Origin: an uncultured Alphaproteobacteria bacterium
GTDB taxonomy: Bacteria; Pseudomonadota; Alphaproteobacteria; HIMB59; GCA-002718135
DNA: 64,000 bases
Direction of reading: 5' to 3'
Assembly (NCBI GenBank): GCA_902567855.1
Contig: CACFOQ010000006.1
Span: 22,470-86,469 of the forward strand
Part shown: in pieces, positions 47,736-57,418 of the stretch
How positions within the stretch are numbered: position 1 is the stretch's first letter
How the letters are laid out: every line of letters begins with the position of its first letter
Notes under the pieces: model-generated
The model's input: only the letters and a program-made list of their open reading frames with translations
What the model was told of the DNA's origin: nothing
The model's database searches: none
Position numbers and translations under genes: made by a program

Positions 47736-48305
47736 TTATTTATTCACAATCTCCATTTTGATAATCTTGTCAGGATTCTGAGGTGGTTCCCCTCTTGTAA
47801 TATTATCTACAAATTCCATTCCTTCTATTACCTGTCCCCATACTGAATATTGTCCATCTAAAAATGAACAATCTTGAAAGCAAATAAAAAATTGACTGTT
47901 TGCACTATTTGGATTCTGCGCTCTAGCCATAGATAAAGTTCCTCTTGTATGATTTTCATTAGAGAATTCAGCTGGGATATTAGACATTTTAGATCCACCT
48001 GTACCAGCCCTAGATAAATTAAAATCACTTTTTTCTGAATTTCCAAATTCCACGTCACCAGTTTGTGCCATAAAACCATCTATAACTCTATGAAAAACAA
48101 CTCCGTTATATTGTCCTTCAGAAATCAATTGTTTAATTTGTGAAACATGTTTTGGAGCTAGATCTGGTCTAGTCTCAATAACAACTACCCCATCCTTTAA
48201 AGTCATATTTATTGTATCTCTATCCTCGTTTGCCATTGATAACCTTCCTATTAAAATAGTTAATATGCATATAAACAAAAAAAATAATTCTTTAAATTTA
48301 ATCAT
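47736..48305 (-). CDS. Periplasmic cyclophilin-type peptidyl-prolyl isomerase
   Basis: 189 residues with an N-terminal signal sequence (FFLFICILTILIG) ending near Ala25. The mature domain has the cyclophilin core: GVVFHRVIDGFMAQTGD, GTLSMARAQNPNSANSQFFI and FLDGQYSVWGQVIEGM. It accelerates proline isomerisation of exported proteins. It is upstream of and likely co-transcribed with the M19 dipeptidase. Confidence 0.9.
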   Translation of the reverse strand: MIKFKELFFLFICILTILIGRLSMANEDRDTINMTLKDGVVVIETRPDLAPKHVSQIKQLISEGQYNGVVFHRVIDGFMAQTGDVEFGNSEKSDFNLSRAGTGGSKMSNIPAEFSNENHTRGTLSMARAQNPNSANSQFFICFQDCSFLDGQYSVWGQVIEGMEFVDNITRGEPPQNPDKIIKMEIVNK

Positions 48306-48348
48306 ATCTTTTCTTTACCTTCTTTAAAAATGTTTTATAAAATACCTA

Positions 48349-48813
48349 ATGCACTTGTTTGAAAAAAATATCAAGGATTTAGGACTAGAAATACCAGAAC
48401 CTCCCTCAGCAGTTGCAAATTATGTTCCATATAAAATTGCCGATAAATTAGTATTTATATCTGGACAAGCTCCTTCAAAAAATGGTCAAATTATTTACAG
48501 TGGAAAAGTAGGAGATAAGATAAGTGATAAAGAAGCTATATTGGCAGCAGAATTATGCTGTCTAAATATTATTTCAATATTAAAACAAAGTATTGTTGGA
48601 GACTGGGATAGACTTGATAATTTTATAAAAATAGGAGGTTTTGTAAATTGTAATCCAAATTATTCAAATCAACCTATAATTATTAATGGTGCTTCAGACT
48701 TACTTGTAAAAATTTTTGGAGATAAAGGAAAACATACAAGAGTTGCAGTAGGATCCATAGCCTTACCCCTTGATATTTCAGTAGAAATAGATGCAATAAT
48801 AAAGATAAAATAG
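48349..48813 (+). CDS. RidA-family protein (enamine/imine deaminase-like)
   Basis: 154-residue YjgF/YER057c/UK114-fold protein of the longer bacterial subgroup. Landmarks are EPPSAVANYVPY, FISGQAPSKNGQ, FVNCNPNYSNQP and GKHTRVAVGSIALPLDISVEIDA. RidA proteins hydrolyse reactive 2-aminoacrylate-type intermediates. The exact substrate in this subgroup is unclear. It is divergent from the cyclophilin gene. Confidence 0.85.
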   Translation: MHLFEKNIKDLGLEIPEPPSAVANYVPYKIADKLVFISGQAPSKNGQIIYSGKVGDKISDKEAILAAELCCLNIISILKQSIVGDWDRLDNFIKIGGFVNCNPNYSNQPIIINGASDLLVKIFGDKGKHTRVAVGSIALPLDISVEIDAIIKIK

Positions 48814-48866
48814 GTTCTAACTAGTTTTTCTAATTTTATATAATTTTTTTTAAGATTAAATATATT

Positions 48867-48890
48867 TCTATTTGAGAGAAGCGAAATAGA
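48867..48890 (+). promoter_or_regulatory. Small hairpin in the leader of the D,D-carboxypeptidase gene
   Basis: 7-bp inverted repeat TCTATTT / AAATAGA with loop GAGAGAAGCG, 23 bp before the ATG at 48914. It could modulate translation. Weak evidence. Confidence 0.25.
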
Positions 48891-48913
48891 TGTGTTAGAA
48901 GAATACAGATTAC

Positions 48914-50014
48914 ATGATTAAAATTTCTACATACATTAAAGTCTTTTTTTTCATTTTCATTATTCTAGTTTCAAATAGTTTATTTGCAAAAAAAGCGGCA
49001 ATAGTAATGGATTATGAAACTAAAGAAGTTTTATTTGAAGTTAATGCTGATACATTAAATTTTCCTGCATCTCTAACAAAAATTATGACTCTCTATATAG
49101 TTTTTGATTATATACATAAAGATAACTTAAATTGGCAAACACAATTAAAAGTTTCAAAATTTGCAGCTTCTGAGTCTCCAAGTAAACTTTATTTGGAAGC
49201 AGGAACAAGCATTAGTGTTGAAGATGCTGTTATGGCATTAATTGTTAAATCTGCAAATGATGTAGCTACAGTTGTTGCTGAAAATATATCTGGAACAGAA
49301 AAAGAATTTGCAAAACTTATGTCTTCATATGCACGAAAACTAGGAATGAATAAAACTACATTTAAAAATGCTCATGGCCTTCCTGATAGAGCTCAAATGA
49401 CAACTGCTCGTGACATATCTATTTTATCACATGCCTTAATTACAAATTTTCCTAACGAATATAAACTTTTTAGTAAAACAAAATTTGTTTGGAAAAATAA
49501 AACTTATAAAACTCATAATAAATTAATGCTATCTTATGAAGGAGCAGATGGAATAAAAACAGGATATATTCGGGCTTCAGGTTTCCAGTTAGCTTTTTCA
49601 GCAGTAAGAAAAAATAAAAGACTTATAGGTGTGTATTTTGGTGGAGATACAGGAAAACAAAGAAATAAAAGTCTTGCATTTCTTATGGATAGATCATTTA
49701 AAAAATTAAAAATAGAAAAAACAAATAATAAAAAAACTGTAATATCTAAAAAAATAGATAATAATACTTCTAAAAATAAATACATAGTAGTGGTAGGAAC
49801 TTTTAAATATAAAAAAAATGCAGAAAAACATTTAAAATTAATTAGAAAAAAATATCCAAAAACAACGAATAATAAAGAGGCCACAGTAGCTCTCATTAAA
49901 TCTAATGGAAAACAATTATATGAATCTAGATTTCAATTTTTTTCAAAAAAGGATGCAAAATTAGCTTGTTCAAGGTTAAAAAAATACAAACGAGATTGTT
50001 TTATTCGTGGTTAA
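48914..50014 (+). CDS. D-alanyl-D-alanine carboxypeptidase with C-terminal SPOR domain
   Basis: Periplasmic low-molecular-weight penicillin-binding protein (PBP5/6 type) that trims peptidoglycan stem peptides. 366 residues: signal peptide 1-25, then the three active-site motifs Ser53-Leu-Thr-Lys56, Ser113-Ala-Asn115 and Lys215-Thr-Gly217. A lysine-rich linker leads to a SPOR-like domain (about 290-366, YIVVVGTFKYKKNAEKHLKLI), which binds denuded glycan at the septum. Its end overlaps the convergent phosphohexomutase gene by 14 bp. Confidence 0.93.
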   Translation: MIKISTYIKVFFFIFIILVSNSLFAKKAAIVMDYETKEVLFEVNADTLNFPASLTKIMTLYIVFDYIHKDNLNWQTQLKVSKFAASESPSKLYLEAGTSISVEDAVMALIVKSANDVATVVAENISGTEKEFAKLMSSYARKLGMNKTTFKNAHGLPDRAQMTTARDISILSHALITNFPNEYKLFSKTKFVWKNKTYKTHNKLMLSYEGADGIKTGYIRASGFQLAFSAVRKNKRLIGVYFGGDTGKQRNKSLAFLMDRSFKKLKIEKTNNKKTVISKKIDNNTSKNKYIVVVGTFKYKKNAEKHLKLIRKKYPKTTNNKEATVALIKSNGKQLYESRFQFFSKKDAKLACSRLKKYKRDCFIRG

Positions 50015-51410
50015 ATTTAAAATTAACACCACTTAATGATAACTGATCTTCAATCAAATTTGTTAAAGTTTTGAGATCGTCTTTATTTAAAGCTTCAGCT
50101 CTACAAGTAAGTTGATTTTGTGTATTGCTTGCTCTAATTAAAAACCATCCAAGATTATTTTGTACTCTCACACCATCAATATCAATTATTTCTTCTTTCT
50201 TATTTTTTAATCTTTCCTTAATTTCTTGAATAATCTCAAATTTTCTTATTTCATCTACATCAAATCTTGTTTCAGGTGTTGAAATAGTTTGAGGAAATTG
50301 ATTTATTAATTCAGACAGAGTTTCTTTTTCTTGCGATAAAATTCTCAGTAAGCGTAAGGCAACATATAGAGCATCATCATACCCATAAAAATCATCACCG
50401 TAACAGACATGACCACTCATTTCTCCCGACAAGGGAGAATTAAGCTCTTTCATTTTCTCTTTTATAGGGGAATGGCCTGTTTGATACATAATTGGTTCGC
50501 AATTAAATTTTCTTACTTCATCAAAAAAAACTTTAGAACATTTAACATCCATAATAATTTTTGGATTTTCATAAATAGATGATATTTCTTTAGCTAATAA
50601 TAACATATATTGATCAGCCCATATTATTCTCCCTTTATTGTCTACAACTCCTAGTCTATCTCCATCTCCATCAAATGCTAATCCAACATCGCAATTATTT
50701 TCTTTCACTAATTCAATTAGTTGAATCATATTCTTTGGTACTGTTGGATCAGGATGATGATTTGGGAAATTTCCATCAACTTCTTTGTTTATAAGTATAT
50801 TTTCAATATTTATCATCTTCAATGTAATAGCATCCATAACTACTCCCATTGATCCATTACCTATATCCCAAGCAACTTTTAATTTATTTTTAAAACTAAT
50901 ATTTTCAAGATTGCGATCTATATAATGATTTTTAACATTAATATATTCAAGCTTTCCCTGCCCTTTTATAAGCTTGTTATCATCTGCTAAATTTTTAAAA
51001 TTTTGAATATCTTTTGCATAAAAAGGATTCTTATCTAAGACCATTTTAAAACCATTATATTCAGAAGGATTATGAGATCCTGTAACCATAATTGCTGCAT
51101 TTGTATTTAAAAAGTGGTGAGCATAATATGTCATTGGTGTTGGGCATAAGCCAATATTTTTTACATTTGATCCACTGTCAATAAGGCCTTTACATAAAGC
51201 TTTTTGAAGATTTGGGGATGTATTTCTTCCGTCATAACCAACAACAATAGTTTTTTCATTAAATCTATTACTTACTATATGTCCAAATATTCTGCCGATA
51301 GTATAAGCTGTGTTTTGATTAATATCTTTTTCAACAATTCCTCGAATATCATATTCCCTAAGTACTTCAGGATTAAATTTTTCTATAAAAAAATTATTTA
51401 CCAATTCCAT
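50001..51410 (-). CDS. Phosphomannomutase/phosphoglucomutase
   Basis: Alpha-D-phosphohexomutase interconverting hexose 6- and 1-phosphates for nucleotide-sugar synthesis. Visible motifs are the phosphoserine loop VTGSHNPSE, the metal loop LAFDGDGDRLG, the sugar loop SGEMSGH and the C-terminal phosphate loop LIRASNTQNQL. I chose ATG 51410 with AGGA upstream; an in-frame TTG lies nine bases earlier. The start overlaps the ugd gene end, so the two form a nucleotide-sugar unit. Confidence 0.9.
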   Translation of the reverse strand: MELVNNFFIEKFNPEVLREYDIRGIVEKDINQNTAYTIGRIFGHIVSNRFNEKTIVVGYDGRNTSPNLQKALCKGLIDSGSNVKNIGLCPTPMTYYAHHFLNTNAAIMVTGSHNPSEYNGFKMVLDKNPFYAKDIQNFKNLADDNKLIKGQGKLEYINVKNHYIDRNLENISFKNKLKVAWDIGNGSMGVVMDAITLKMINIENILINKEVDGNFPNHHPDPTVPKNMIQLIELVKENNCDVGLAFDGDGDRLGVVDNKGRIIWADQYMLLLAKEISSIYENPKIIMDVKCSKVFFDEVRKFNCEPIMYQTGHSPIKEKMKELNSPLSGEMSGHVCYGDDFYGYDDALYVALRLLRILSQEKETLSELINQFPQTISTPETRFDVDEIRKFEIIQEIKERLKNKKEEIIDIDGVRVQNNLGWFLIRASNTQNQLTCRAEALNKDDLKTLTNLIEDQLSLSGVNFKFNHE

Positions 51411-52695
51411 AATACTCAAATCCTAAATCTGATAGTTCTTGTTTATTATAGATATTTCTTAAATCAAAAATCACTAAATTTTTCATAAGACTTTTTAGTT
51501 TTAAAAAATTTAAAGCCCTAAACTCATTCCATTCAGTGCCTATTATTATTGCGTCAGCTCCTTCACTTGCCTCATAAGCATTTTTAAAAAAGTTAAACTT
51601 AGGAAATAAATCCATAGTATTATCATTACTTACAGGGTCATAACAATTAATCATAATACCTTGATCAAATAAGTGTTGTGCAATTTTAAGAGAAGTAGAA
51701 TCACGAATATCATCCGTATTAGGTTTAAAACTTAATCCAAATAACGCTAATTTTGAATTTTTATTATATTTTTTTAAATTAATTATTTTTTTTGATATTT
51801 CTAATGGTCGATTTTGATTATATGAATTTACAGCTTCTAAGATTGAAAAATTTATATTTTGTTTTTTTGCTGACGATGTAAAAGCTTTAACGTCTTTGGG
51901 AAAACATGACCCTCCAAAACCAGGGCCAGCATTAAGAAATTTTGAACCTATTCGCTTATCAACCCCCATTCCTTTAGCTACCTCCTGAACGTCAGCTCCA
52001 ACAGACTCACATAAATCTGCAACTTGATTTATAAAACTAATTTTTGTAGCCAAAAAACTATTGGAGGCATATTTTATTATTTCTGAAGATTCTATAGATG
52101 AAGTAATAATAGGAGTTTCTAATAAATATAAAGGGCGATATAATTCTTTCATAATTTTTGTTGATTTCTCATTATCAGCTCCAATAATTATACGATCTGG
52201 ACGCATAAAATCATTTATAGCAGATCCTTCTCTAAGAAACTCTGGATTGGATACAACATCAAAATTTTCTTTAGGTACAATTTTTGATATAATTTTTTTA
52301 ATCTCTTTAGTAGTTCCAACAGGAACAGTTGATTTAGTTACAACTAAAGAGTATTTCTTTATATTGTTAGCTATATCTTTTGCAACATTCCATACAGCAC
52401 TTAGGTCCGCATCTTCTTCTAATCTTTTAGATGGAGTACCTACAGTAATAAATATGATATCAGCACCTTCCATAGCTTCAGGCAAAGAAGATGTAAAACT
52501 AAGTAGTTTAGTTTGGTCCCTATGTTTTGATAATAGTTCTTCTATTCCAGGTTCAAAAAAAGGGCATTTTCCTTTTTTTAATTCTAAAATTCTAGACTTG
52601 TCTTTATCTACGCAAGTCACATCGTATCCAAACTCAGCAAAACAAGAACCTGATACAAGGCCAACATAGCCTGTTCCAACTAAAACTAATTTCAT
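51394..52695 (-). CDS. ugd: UDP-glucose 6-dehydrogenase
   Basis: Makes UDP-glucuronate from UDP-glucose with two NAD-dependent oxidations, feeding surface polysaccharide synthesis. 433 residues: NAD motif GTGYVGLVSGSCFAEFG, catalytic Cys in GPGFGGSCFPKD, and the C-terminal domain with GLSFKPNTDDIRDS. GDP-mannose dehydrogenase is the main alternative; the KLV opening and NTDDIRDS segment favour Ugd. It is upstream of the phosphohexomutase that supplies glucose 1-phosphate. Confidence 0.9.
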   Translation of the reverse strand: MKLVLVGTGYVGLVSGSCFAEFGYDVTCVDKDKSRILELKKGKCPFFEPGIEELLSKHRDQTKLLSFTSSLPEAMEGADIIFITVGTPSKRLEEDADLSAVWNVAKDIANNIKKYSLVVTKSTVPVGTTKEIKKIISKIVPKENFDVVSNPEFLREGSAINDFMRPDRIIIGADNEKSTKIMKELYRPLYLLETPIITSSIESSEIIKYASNSFLATKISFINQVADLCESVGADVQEVAKGMGVDKRIGSKFLNAGPGFGGSCFPKDVKAFTSSAKKQNINFSILEAVNSYNQNRPLEISKKIINLKKYNKNSKLALFGLSFKPNTDDIRDSTSLKIAQHLFDQGIMINCYDPVSNDNTMDLFPKFNFFKNAYEASEGADAIIIGTEWNEFRALNFLKLKSLMKNLVIFDLRNIYNKQELSDLGFEYYGIGK

Positions 52696-52779
52696 AAAAT
52701 CCTTATATATTAAGTTTTTAATTTTCTACAAATTAAATAAATATGACATTAAACAAAGAAGAATTAAATATAAATTAAC

Positions 52780-53802
52780 TTACTTTTTCTTTAATTTACA
52801 AACAGATCCTCTATCAATTATATTTGCCTTAGCTAAATAGGTATAAGTTTTATTATTTTTATCCATATCAGTTAATATTTCTATAGCTTTTTGACCTAGG
52901 TTTTTTCTTTCGTGGGTTATGGCAGTTAAAGAAGGATTTGCTATTGTAGAAACAACTGGGCCATCAAAAGTAATAATAGATATATCTTTTCCAATTTTCT
53001 TATTTAATTGATTGCAAGCCTTAATTGCGCCAACAGCAGAATATTCAGTAGAGCATATTATAGCTGTAATTTCAGAATATTTATTTAACATCTTTTTAAT
53101 AGCTGAAGCACTTTGATCAGGATCTTCATTTTTAATCGATATATAATAATTTTCATTAAATTTTATTTTATTTTTTTTAAGAGAAGAAAGATAACCTTGC
53201 TTTCTTTGAAAGGCAAAATTATAATTTTCCTCAATATTTGCATAAGCTATGTGTCTATGATTTTTTTCAATTAAATATTTCATTATTACCTTTGCACTTT
53301 CTTCATTATCTAAATCTACCCAAGAATAATTATTCAACCCTTGAGTTCTACCCCATGCAACAAATTTTATTTTATTTTTTTTTAACATTTCTATTCTTGA
53401 ATCTTTTATCTTTATATTATGTAAAATAATTTTATTAACTTTTTGGACATGAATTAATTTTTCATAAGCATTTTTTTCTTCTTTTTCATTATTTGCAAAC
53501 ATCATAAAAAATTGAATATTTTCAGAATGAATTTTAGTTGACATTCCGGCTATAAATTCAAAAAAAGAAGCTTGGTTCAAAGTATTAGAATTAAGACCAT
53601 AAAGAGGAATAACAAATCCAAGGGTGTTTGATTTGCCTGAGGCTAAACTACTAGCATTTGGATTTGGCGAATATTTATATTTTTTAGCATATTTAATTAC
53701 TTTTTTTCTAGTAGTTTCACTAACATCTGAATAACCACCTAAAGCTCTAGAAACAGTTGTAATTGATAAATTTAGTTTTTTTGCTAATTTTCGAATATCC
53801 AT
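52780..53802 (-). CDS. LacI-family transcriptional regulator of the agl operon
   Basis: 340 residues: N-terminal LacI helix-turn-helix and hinge (DIRKLAKKLNLSITTVSRALGG, then ASSLASGKSNTLG), followed by a sugar-binding effector domain. ATG at 53802 places the HTH at the start; an upstream in-frame ATG would add ten unrelated residues. It is divergent from aglE, and the palindrome at 53857 lies between the two. Repression relieved by an alpha-glucoside or a derivative is inferred from context. Confidence 0.9.
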   Translation of the reverse strand: MDIRKLAKKLNLSITTVSRALGGYSDVSETTRKKVIKYAKKYKYSPNPNASSLASGKSNTLGFVIPLYGLNSNTLNQASFFEFIAGMSTKIHSENIQFFMMFANNEKEEKNAYEKLIHVQKVNKIILHNIKIKDSRIEMLKKNKIKFVAWGRTQGLNNYSWVDLDNEESAKVIMKYLIEKNHRHIAYANIEENYNFAFQRKQGYLSSLKKNKIKFNENYYISIKNEDPDQSASAIKKMLNKYSEITAIICSTEYSAVGAIKACNQLNKKIGKDISIITFDGPVVSTIANPSLTAITHERKNLGQKAIEILTDMDKNNKTYTYLAKANIIDRGSVCKLKKK

Positions 53803-53849
53803 AAAATAATATTTACTAACACATATATTCATATTTTAAATATAATCAA

Positions 53850-53876
53850 TTGACAACCAAAACGTTTTGGTAAAAC
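53850..53876 (+). promoter_or_regulatory. aglE promoter with embedded LacI operator
   Basis: A consensus -35 box TTGACA (53850-53855) is followed by the perfect palindrome CCAAAACGTTTTGG (53857-53870) and a weak -10 TAAAAC (53871-53876). Operator placement inside the spacer would block polymerase. A second operator of nearly the same sequence is at 59958. Confidence 0.82.
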
Positions 53877-53917
53877 ATTTGTTTATTAATTATAATTTTA
53901 AGACGGAGGAACAATTA

Positions 53918-55228
53918 ATGATAAAAACAATAAAATTATTTTTAGCATCTGCAATTGCTATATTATTTTTTAATAGCAGTGCTTTTGCTGGAGGACATTA
54001 TACTGGTCCTGATTTAAGTGGCCAAAAAGTTACAATGTTTGGTCCGTGGTTAGCGCCTGAAGACGAAACTATGAGAGAGGTTATGAATATCTTCTCTAAG
54101 GCTACTGGAGCTGAAGTTGAATATGGAGGTTCAGATAGTTTTGAGCAACAAGTTATGATTGACCTTAAAGCTGGAAGTGCAGCCGATCTAGTTGTTTTCC
54201 CACAACCTGGTTTAGCAGCAAATGCTGCAGCTATGGGCGGTCTTGCACCAATGGGAAATGATATAAAACAATTAGTTTTAGATAATTATGCAGCTGGTCA
54301 GTCTTGGGTAGATCTTTCTACATATGCAGATGAAAATGGCAATGATCAGTTTTATGCAATCTTCTTTAGAACAAATGTTAAAAGTTTAGTTTGGTATTCA
54401 CCAGATAACTTTGAAGACAATGGCTATGAAATACCTGGCACTATGGAAGAATTGATAGCTTTAACTGAACAAATGGCCTCTGATGGAAATACTCCATGGT
54501 GCATTGGTTTGGGCTCTGGTGCAGCAACTGGTTGGCCAGCAACTGACTGGATGGAAGATATTATGCTAAGAACTCATCCACCAAGTGTGTATGATGATTG
54601 GGTGTCAAATGACATGCCATTTAATGATCCTAAAGTATTAGAAGCAATGGATTTTTTTGGTTCATTCGCTCTTAATGACAATTATGTCAACGGTGGATCA
54701 AAAGCAGTCGCAACTACAGATTTCAGAGATGCGCCTAATGGTCTATTTACTTCACCAGCTGAATGTATGATGCACCGTCAGGCAAGTTTTATTCCTGCTT
54801 TTTTCCCAGAAGGTCTTGAAGCTGGAGTAGATTATGATTTCTTTTACTTCCCTGCTTTTTCAACTAAAGATCTTGGTACTCCAGTACTTGGAGCAGGAAC
54901 AGTTGTAGCAGCGACAAATGATAATCAAGCTACAGTAGAATTTATGAAATTCTTAATGCATCCTGAGCCTCATGAACATTGGATGGCTAAGGGTGGATTT
55001 TTAACTCCTCACAAAGGCGTTGATGGCAGTAAATATGCAAGTGATACTTTTAGAAAACTTGGAGAAATTCTAACAGGAGCTACCACTTTTAGATTTGATG
55101 CTTCAGATTTAATGCCTGGTGCAATAGGCGCTGGGAGTTTCTGGACTGGCATGGTTGATTATACCAATGGAAAATCTGCAAAAGATGTTGCTGATTCTAT
55201 CCAAGCTAGCTGGGACGCAATAAAATAA
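53918..55228 (+). CDS. aglE: Alpha-glucoside ABC transporter substrate-binding protein (AglE-like)
   Basis: Periplasmic sugar-binding protein, 436 residues. The signal peptide MIKTIKLFLASAIAILFFNS ends at SAFA/GGHY. I chose ATG 53918, with GGAGGAA seven bases upstream, over an ATG 17 codons earlier that precedes the signal. The mature part belongs to the large extracellular solute-binding class (GPWLAPEDETMREVM, IGLGSGAATGWPATDWMED). Its codons are more GC-rich than the neighbours, as expected for a highly expressed protein. First gene of the operon. Confidence 0.88.
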   Translation: MIKTIKLFLASAIAILFFNSSAFAGGHYTGPDLSGQKVTMFGPWLAPEDETMREVMNIFSKATGAEVEYGGSDSFEQQVMIDLKAGSAADLVVFPQPGLAANAAAMGGLAPMGNDIKQLVLDNYAAGQSWVDLSTYADENGNDQFYAIFFRTNVKSLVWYSPDNFEDNGYEIPGTMEELIALTEQMASDGNTPWCIGLGSGAATGWPATDWMEDIMLRTHPPSVYDDWVSNDMPFNDPKVLEAMDFFGSFALNDNYVNGGSKAVATTDFRDAPNGLFTSPAECMMHRQASFIPAFFPEGLEAGVDYDFFYFPAFSTKDLGTPVLGAGTVVAATNDNQATVEFMKFLMHPEPHEHWMAKGGFLTPHKGVDGSKYASDTFRKLGEILTGATTFRFDASDLMPGAIGAGSFWTGMVDYTNGKSAKDVADSIQASWDAIK

Positions 55229-55239
55229 TACCTCCTATT

Positions 55240-55270
55240 AACAGGCGAACAATTCACTTGTTCGCCTGTT
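55240..55270 (+). promoter_or_regulatory. Strong hairpin between aglE and aglF
   Basis: Perfect 13-bp stem AACAGGCGAACAA / TTGTTCGCCTGTT with loop TTCAC, followed by TATTTTG. It sits 11 bp after the aglE stop and immediately before aglF. It probably protects the aglE message from 3' decay or acts as a partial terminator, so that binding protein exceeds permease. Confidence 0.8.
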
Positions 55271-55274
55271 TATT

Positions 55275-56276
55275 TTGTATAATAAATTTCTTGTGAGTAT
55301 AGTTTCTTTATTTCTTATTGTTTGTCTTGGAATATTAATATTTATTGCATACTTTCATATATCAAATTTTATATTAGATCATTTTGTAAATAATAAATCT
55401 AAAAAATTTTCACACGAGACTTCTATTAGAGCTGTAATTTTCATAGCTCCTGCATTTATAGTTTTATTTATATTTATTCTTTATCCATTTTTTGAAACAG
55501 TACGATTAAGTTTTTATGATAAATTTGGCAGAGATTTTGTCGGACTATATAATTATATTTGGGCATTTAAGGATCCAGAATTTAGAAGAGGAATATTAAA
55601 TAATCTTGGGTGGTTGTTGGTAGTTCCTACCTTAAGTACTTTTTTTGGTTTAGTAATTGCAAAACTTGCAGATAAAATATGGTGGGGTACTTTTGCAAAA
55701 TCTATTATCTTTATGCCTATGGCAATCTCATTTGTTGGTGCGGGAGTAATTTGGAAGTTTATTTATGAATATAGAGGTCCGGGAGATGTTCAAATTGGAT
55801 TACTTAACGCTATAATTGTCTTTTTTGGATTTGAACCTCAAGCTTGGATTACTATTCCCATTTGGAATAATCTTTTTTTAATGGCAATTATGATTTGGAT
55901 ACAAACAGGATTGGCATTAGTTATATTTAGTGCTGCTTTAAGAGGTATACCAAAAGAAATGTTAGAGGCAGCAAGAATTGATGGAGCAAGTGAATTTAGA
56001 ATATTTTTTTCAATAATTATTCCATATCTTGAGCAAACAATTTTAGTTATTTGGACCATAATAACGATATTGGTTCTTAAAATTTTTGATATTATTTTTG
56101 CTATGACAAATGGAGAATGGCAAACAGAGGTTTTAGCTAATTTAATGTATGATTGGATGTTCAGAGGTGGAGGAGACTCAGGCAGAGGAAGTGTATTAGC
56201 AATTGTTATAATGCTTGGAGTAATTCCTATAATGATTTGGAATATATATAAACATAGAGAAGAGCAAAAAATATGA
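55275..56276 (+). CDS. aglF: Alpha-glucoside ABC transporter permease (AglF-like)
   Basis: Inner-membrane permease with about eight helices and the EAA loop EMLEAARIDGASEFRIFFSIIIPYLE. It has the AglF-type long N-terminal extension before the core. The start is uncertain: TTG 55275 or GTG 55293, neither with a Shine-Dalgarno sequence, and both just after the strong hairpin. Its stop overlaps the aglG start (ATGA). Confidence 0.85.
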   Translation: MYNKFLVSIVSLFLIVCLGILIFIAYFHISNFILDHFVNNKSKKFSHETSIRAVIFIAPAFIVLFIFILYPFFETVRLSFYDKFGRDFVGLYNYIWAFKDPEFRRGILNNLGWLLVVPTLSTFFGLVIAKLADKIWWGTFAKSIIFMPMAISFVGAGVIWKFIYEYRGPGDVQIGLLNAIIVFFGFEPQAWITIPIWNNLFLMAIMIWIQTGLALVIFSAALRGIPKEMLEAARIDGASEFRIFFSIIIPYLEQTILVIWTIITILVLKIFDIIFAMTNGEWQTEVLANLMYDWMFRGGGDSGRGSVLAIVIMLGVIPIMIWNIYKHREEQKI

Positions 56277-57415
56277 TAAAAAAAATTAATTTTTCATCTT
56301 TGCTATCTCAATTGCTGCTATTATTTTTTGTTATAATTTGGATTACTCCTACTTTTGGTTTGTTCATAAGCTCATTAAGAGACAAAGACTTACTTGCTAT
56401 AAGCGGATGGTGGACATCTTTAACAACCACTCATGTAAATGAGATTTATAGAATGTCAGGAAAAGAAGAACAAATTGAAGAAAATGGTTATTTTATAATT
56501 AAAGGTAATTTTTTTAATAATTTAGAAGGTAAAAAAATACAAAGTTTTGGTATTTCTTCTAAAAGAATAAATCAATTTAAAATTGGTGAAATAGGAATTT
56601 TTAAAGATAAAAGTGAAGTAAATATTTTTGAAAATGGAGATTATATTTGGAAATCATTAAATAAATTTGAGAAAAAAAAGGGCAAAAGAATATTTACTAC
56701 CTCCTTAAGTCCTCCAAAATTTACTTTTGATAATTACAAAGAGGTATTATTTAAAGAGGGAATAGGACAGGCATTCATTAATACTTTAGCTGTTGCCATA
56801 CCCTCAACCCTTATACCTCTAATAATTTGCTCTTTTTTTGCATATGCATTATCTTGGATGCAATTTTTTGGAAGAGATACTCTCTTAGCTATCGTTATTG
56901 CATCTTTAGTTGTGCCCCTACAAATGTCTCTTATACCTATTTTAACGATATATAATGATATTGGAGCACTATTTGGAGTTGCTGCTAAATCTTATCCAGG
57001 TGTATGGATGGCACATACTGGATTTGGTTTGGCTTCAACAACCTTCTTGTTAAGAAATTTTATCAAATCTTTACCAAATGAAATGATGGAGGCAGCTAGA
57101 GTAGATGGCGCTAGTCATTATGATATATTTCTGCGTATAATTTTACCTCTTTCTATTCCTGCTTTTGCTTCAATTTTTATTTTACAATTTTTGTGGGTTT
57201 GGAATGATTTATTAGTTGGTTTAGTATTTTTAGATCAAGTACCTAGTGAAATAATTCTAACAGCTAAATTAAAAGAATTATTAGGATCTAGAGGAGAGAA
57301 TTGGGAAATTTTGACAACAGGTGCTTTTGTATCTATGACAGTTCCTCTTTTGATATTTTTTTTACTACAAAGATATTTTATTAGAGGTTTAGTTGCAGGA
57401 TCAGTAAAGGGATAG
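56273..57415 (+). CDS. aglG: Alpha-glucoside ABC transporter permease (AglG-like)
   Basis: 380-residue partner permease. After the first helix there is a periplasmic insert (about residues 35-150), a hallmark of AglG-type permeases. The core has the EAA loop EMMEAARVDGASHYDIFLRIILP. It ends RGLVAGSVKG, typical of the MalG group. It is followed three bases later by the GH4 gene. Confidence 0.88.
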   Translation: MIKKINFSSLLSQLLLLFFVIIWITPTFGLFISSLRDKDLLAISGWWTSLTTTHVNEIYRMSGKEEQIEENGYFIIKGNFFNNLEGKKIQSFGISSKRINQFKIGEIGIFKDKSEVNIFENGDYIWKSLNKFEKKKGKRIFTTSLSPPKFTFDNYKEVLFKEGIGQAFINTLAVAIPSTLIPLIICSFFAYALSWMQFFGRDTLLAIVIASLVVPLQMSLIPILTIYNDIGALFGVAAKSYPGVWMAHTGFGLASTTFLLRNFIKSLPNEMMEAARVDGASHYDIFLRIILPLSIPAFASIFILQFLWVWNDLLVGLVFLDQVPSEIILTAKLKELLGSRGENWEILTTGAFVSMTVPLLIFFLLQRYFIRGLVAGSVKG

Positions 57416-57418
57416 ATT

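Noticed and set aside
49534..49896. Minus-strand 120-codon frame inside the D,D-carboxypeptidase gene
   Set aside because: Antisense shadow of a clear penicillin-binding protein with all three active-site motifs in the other frame.
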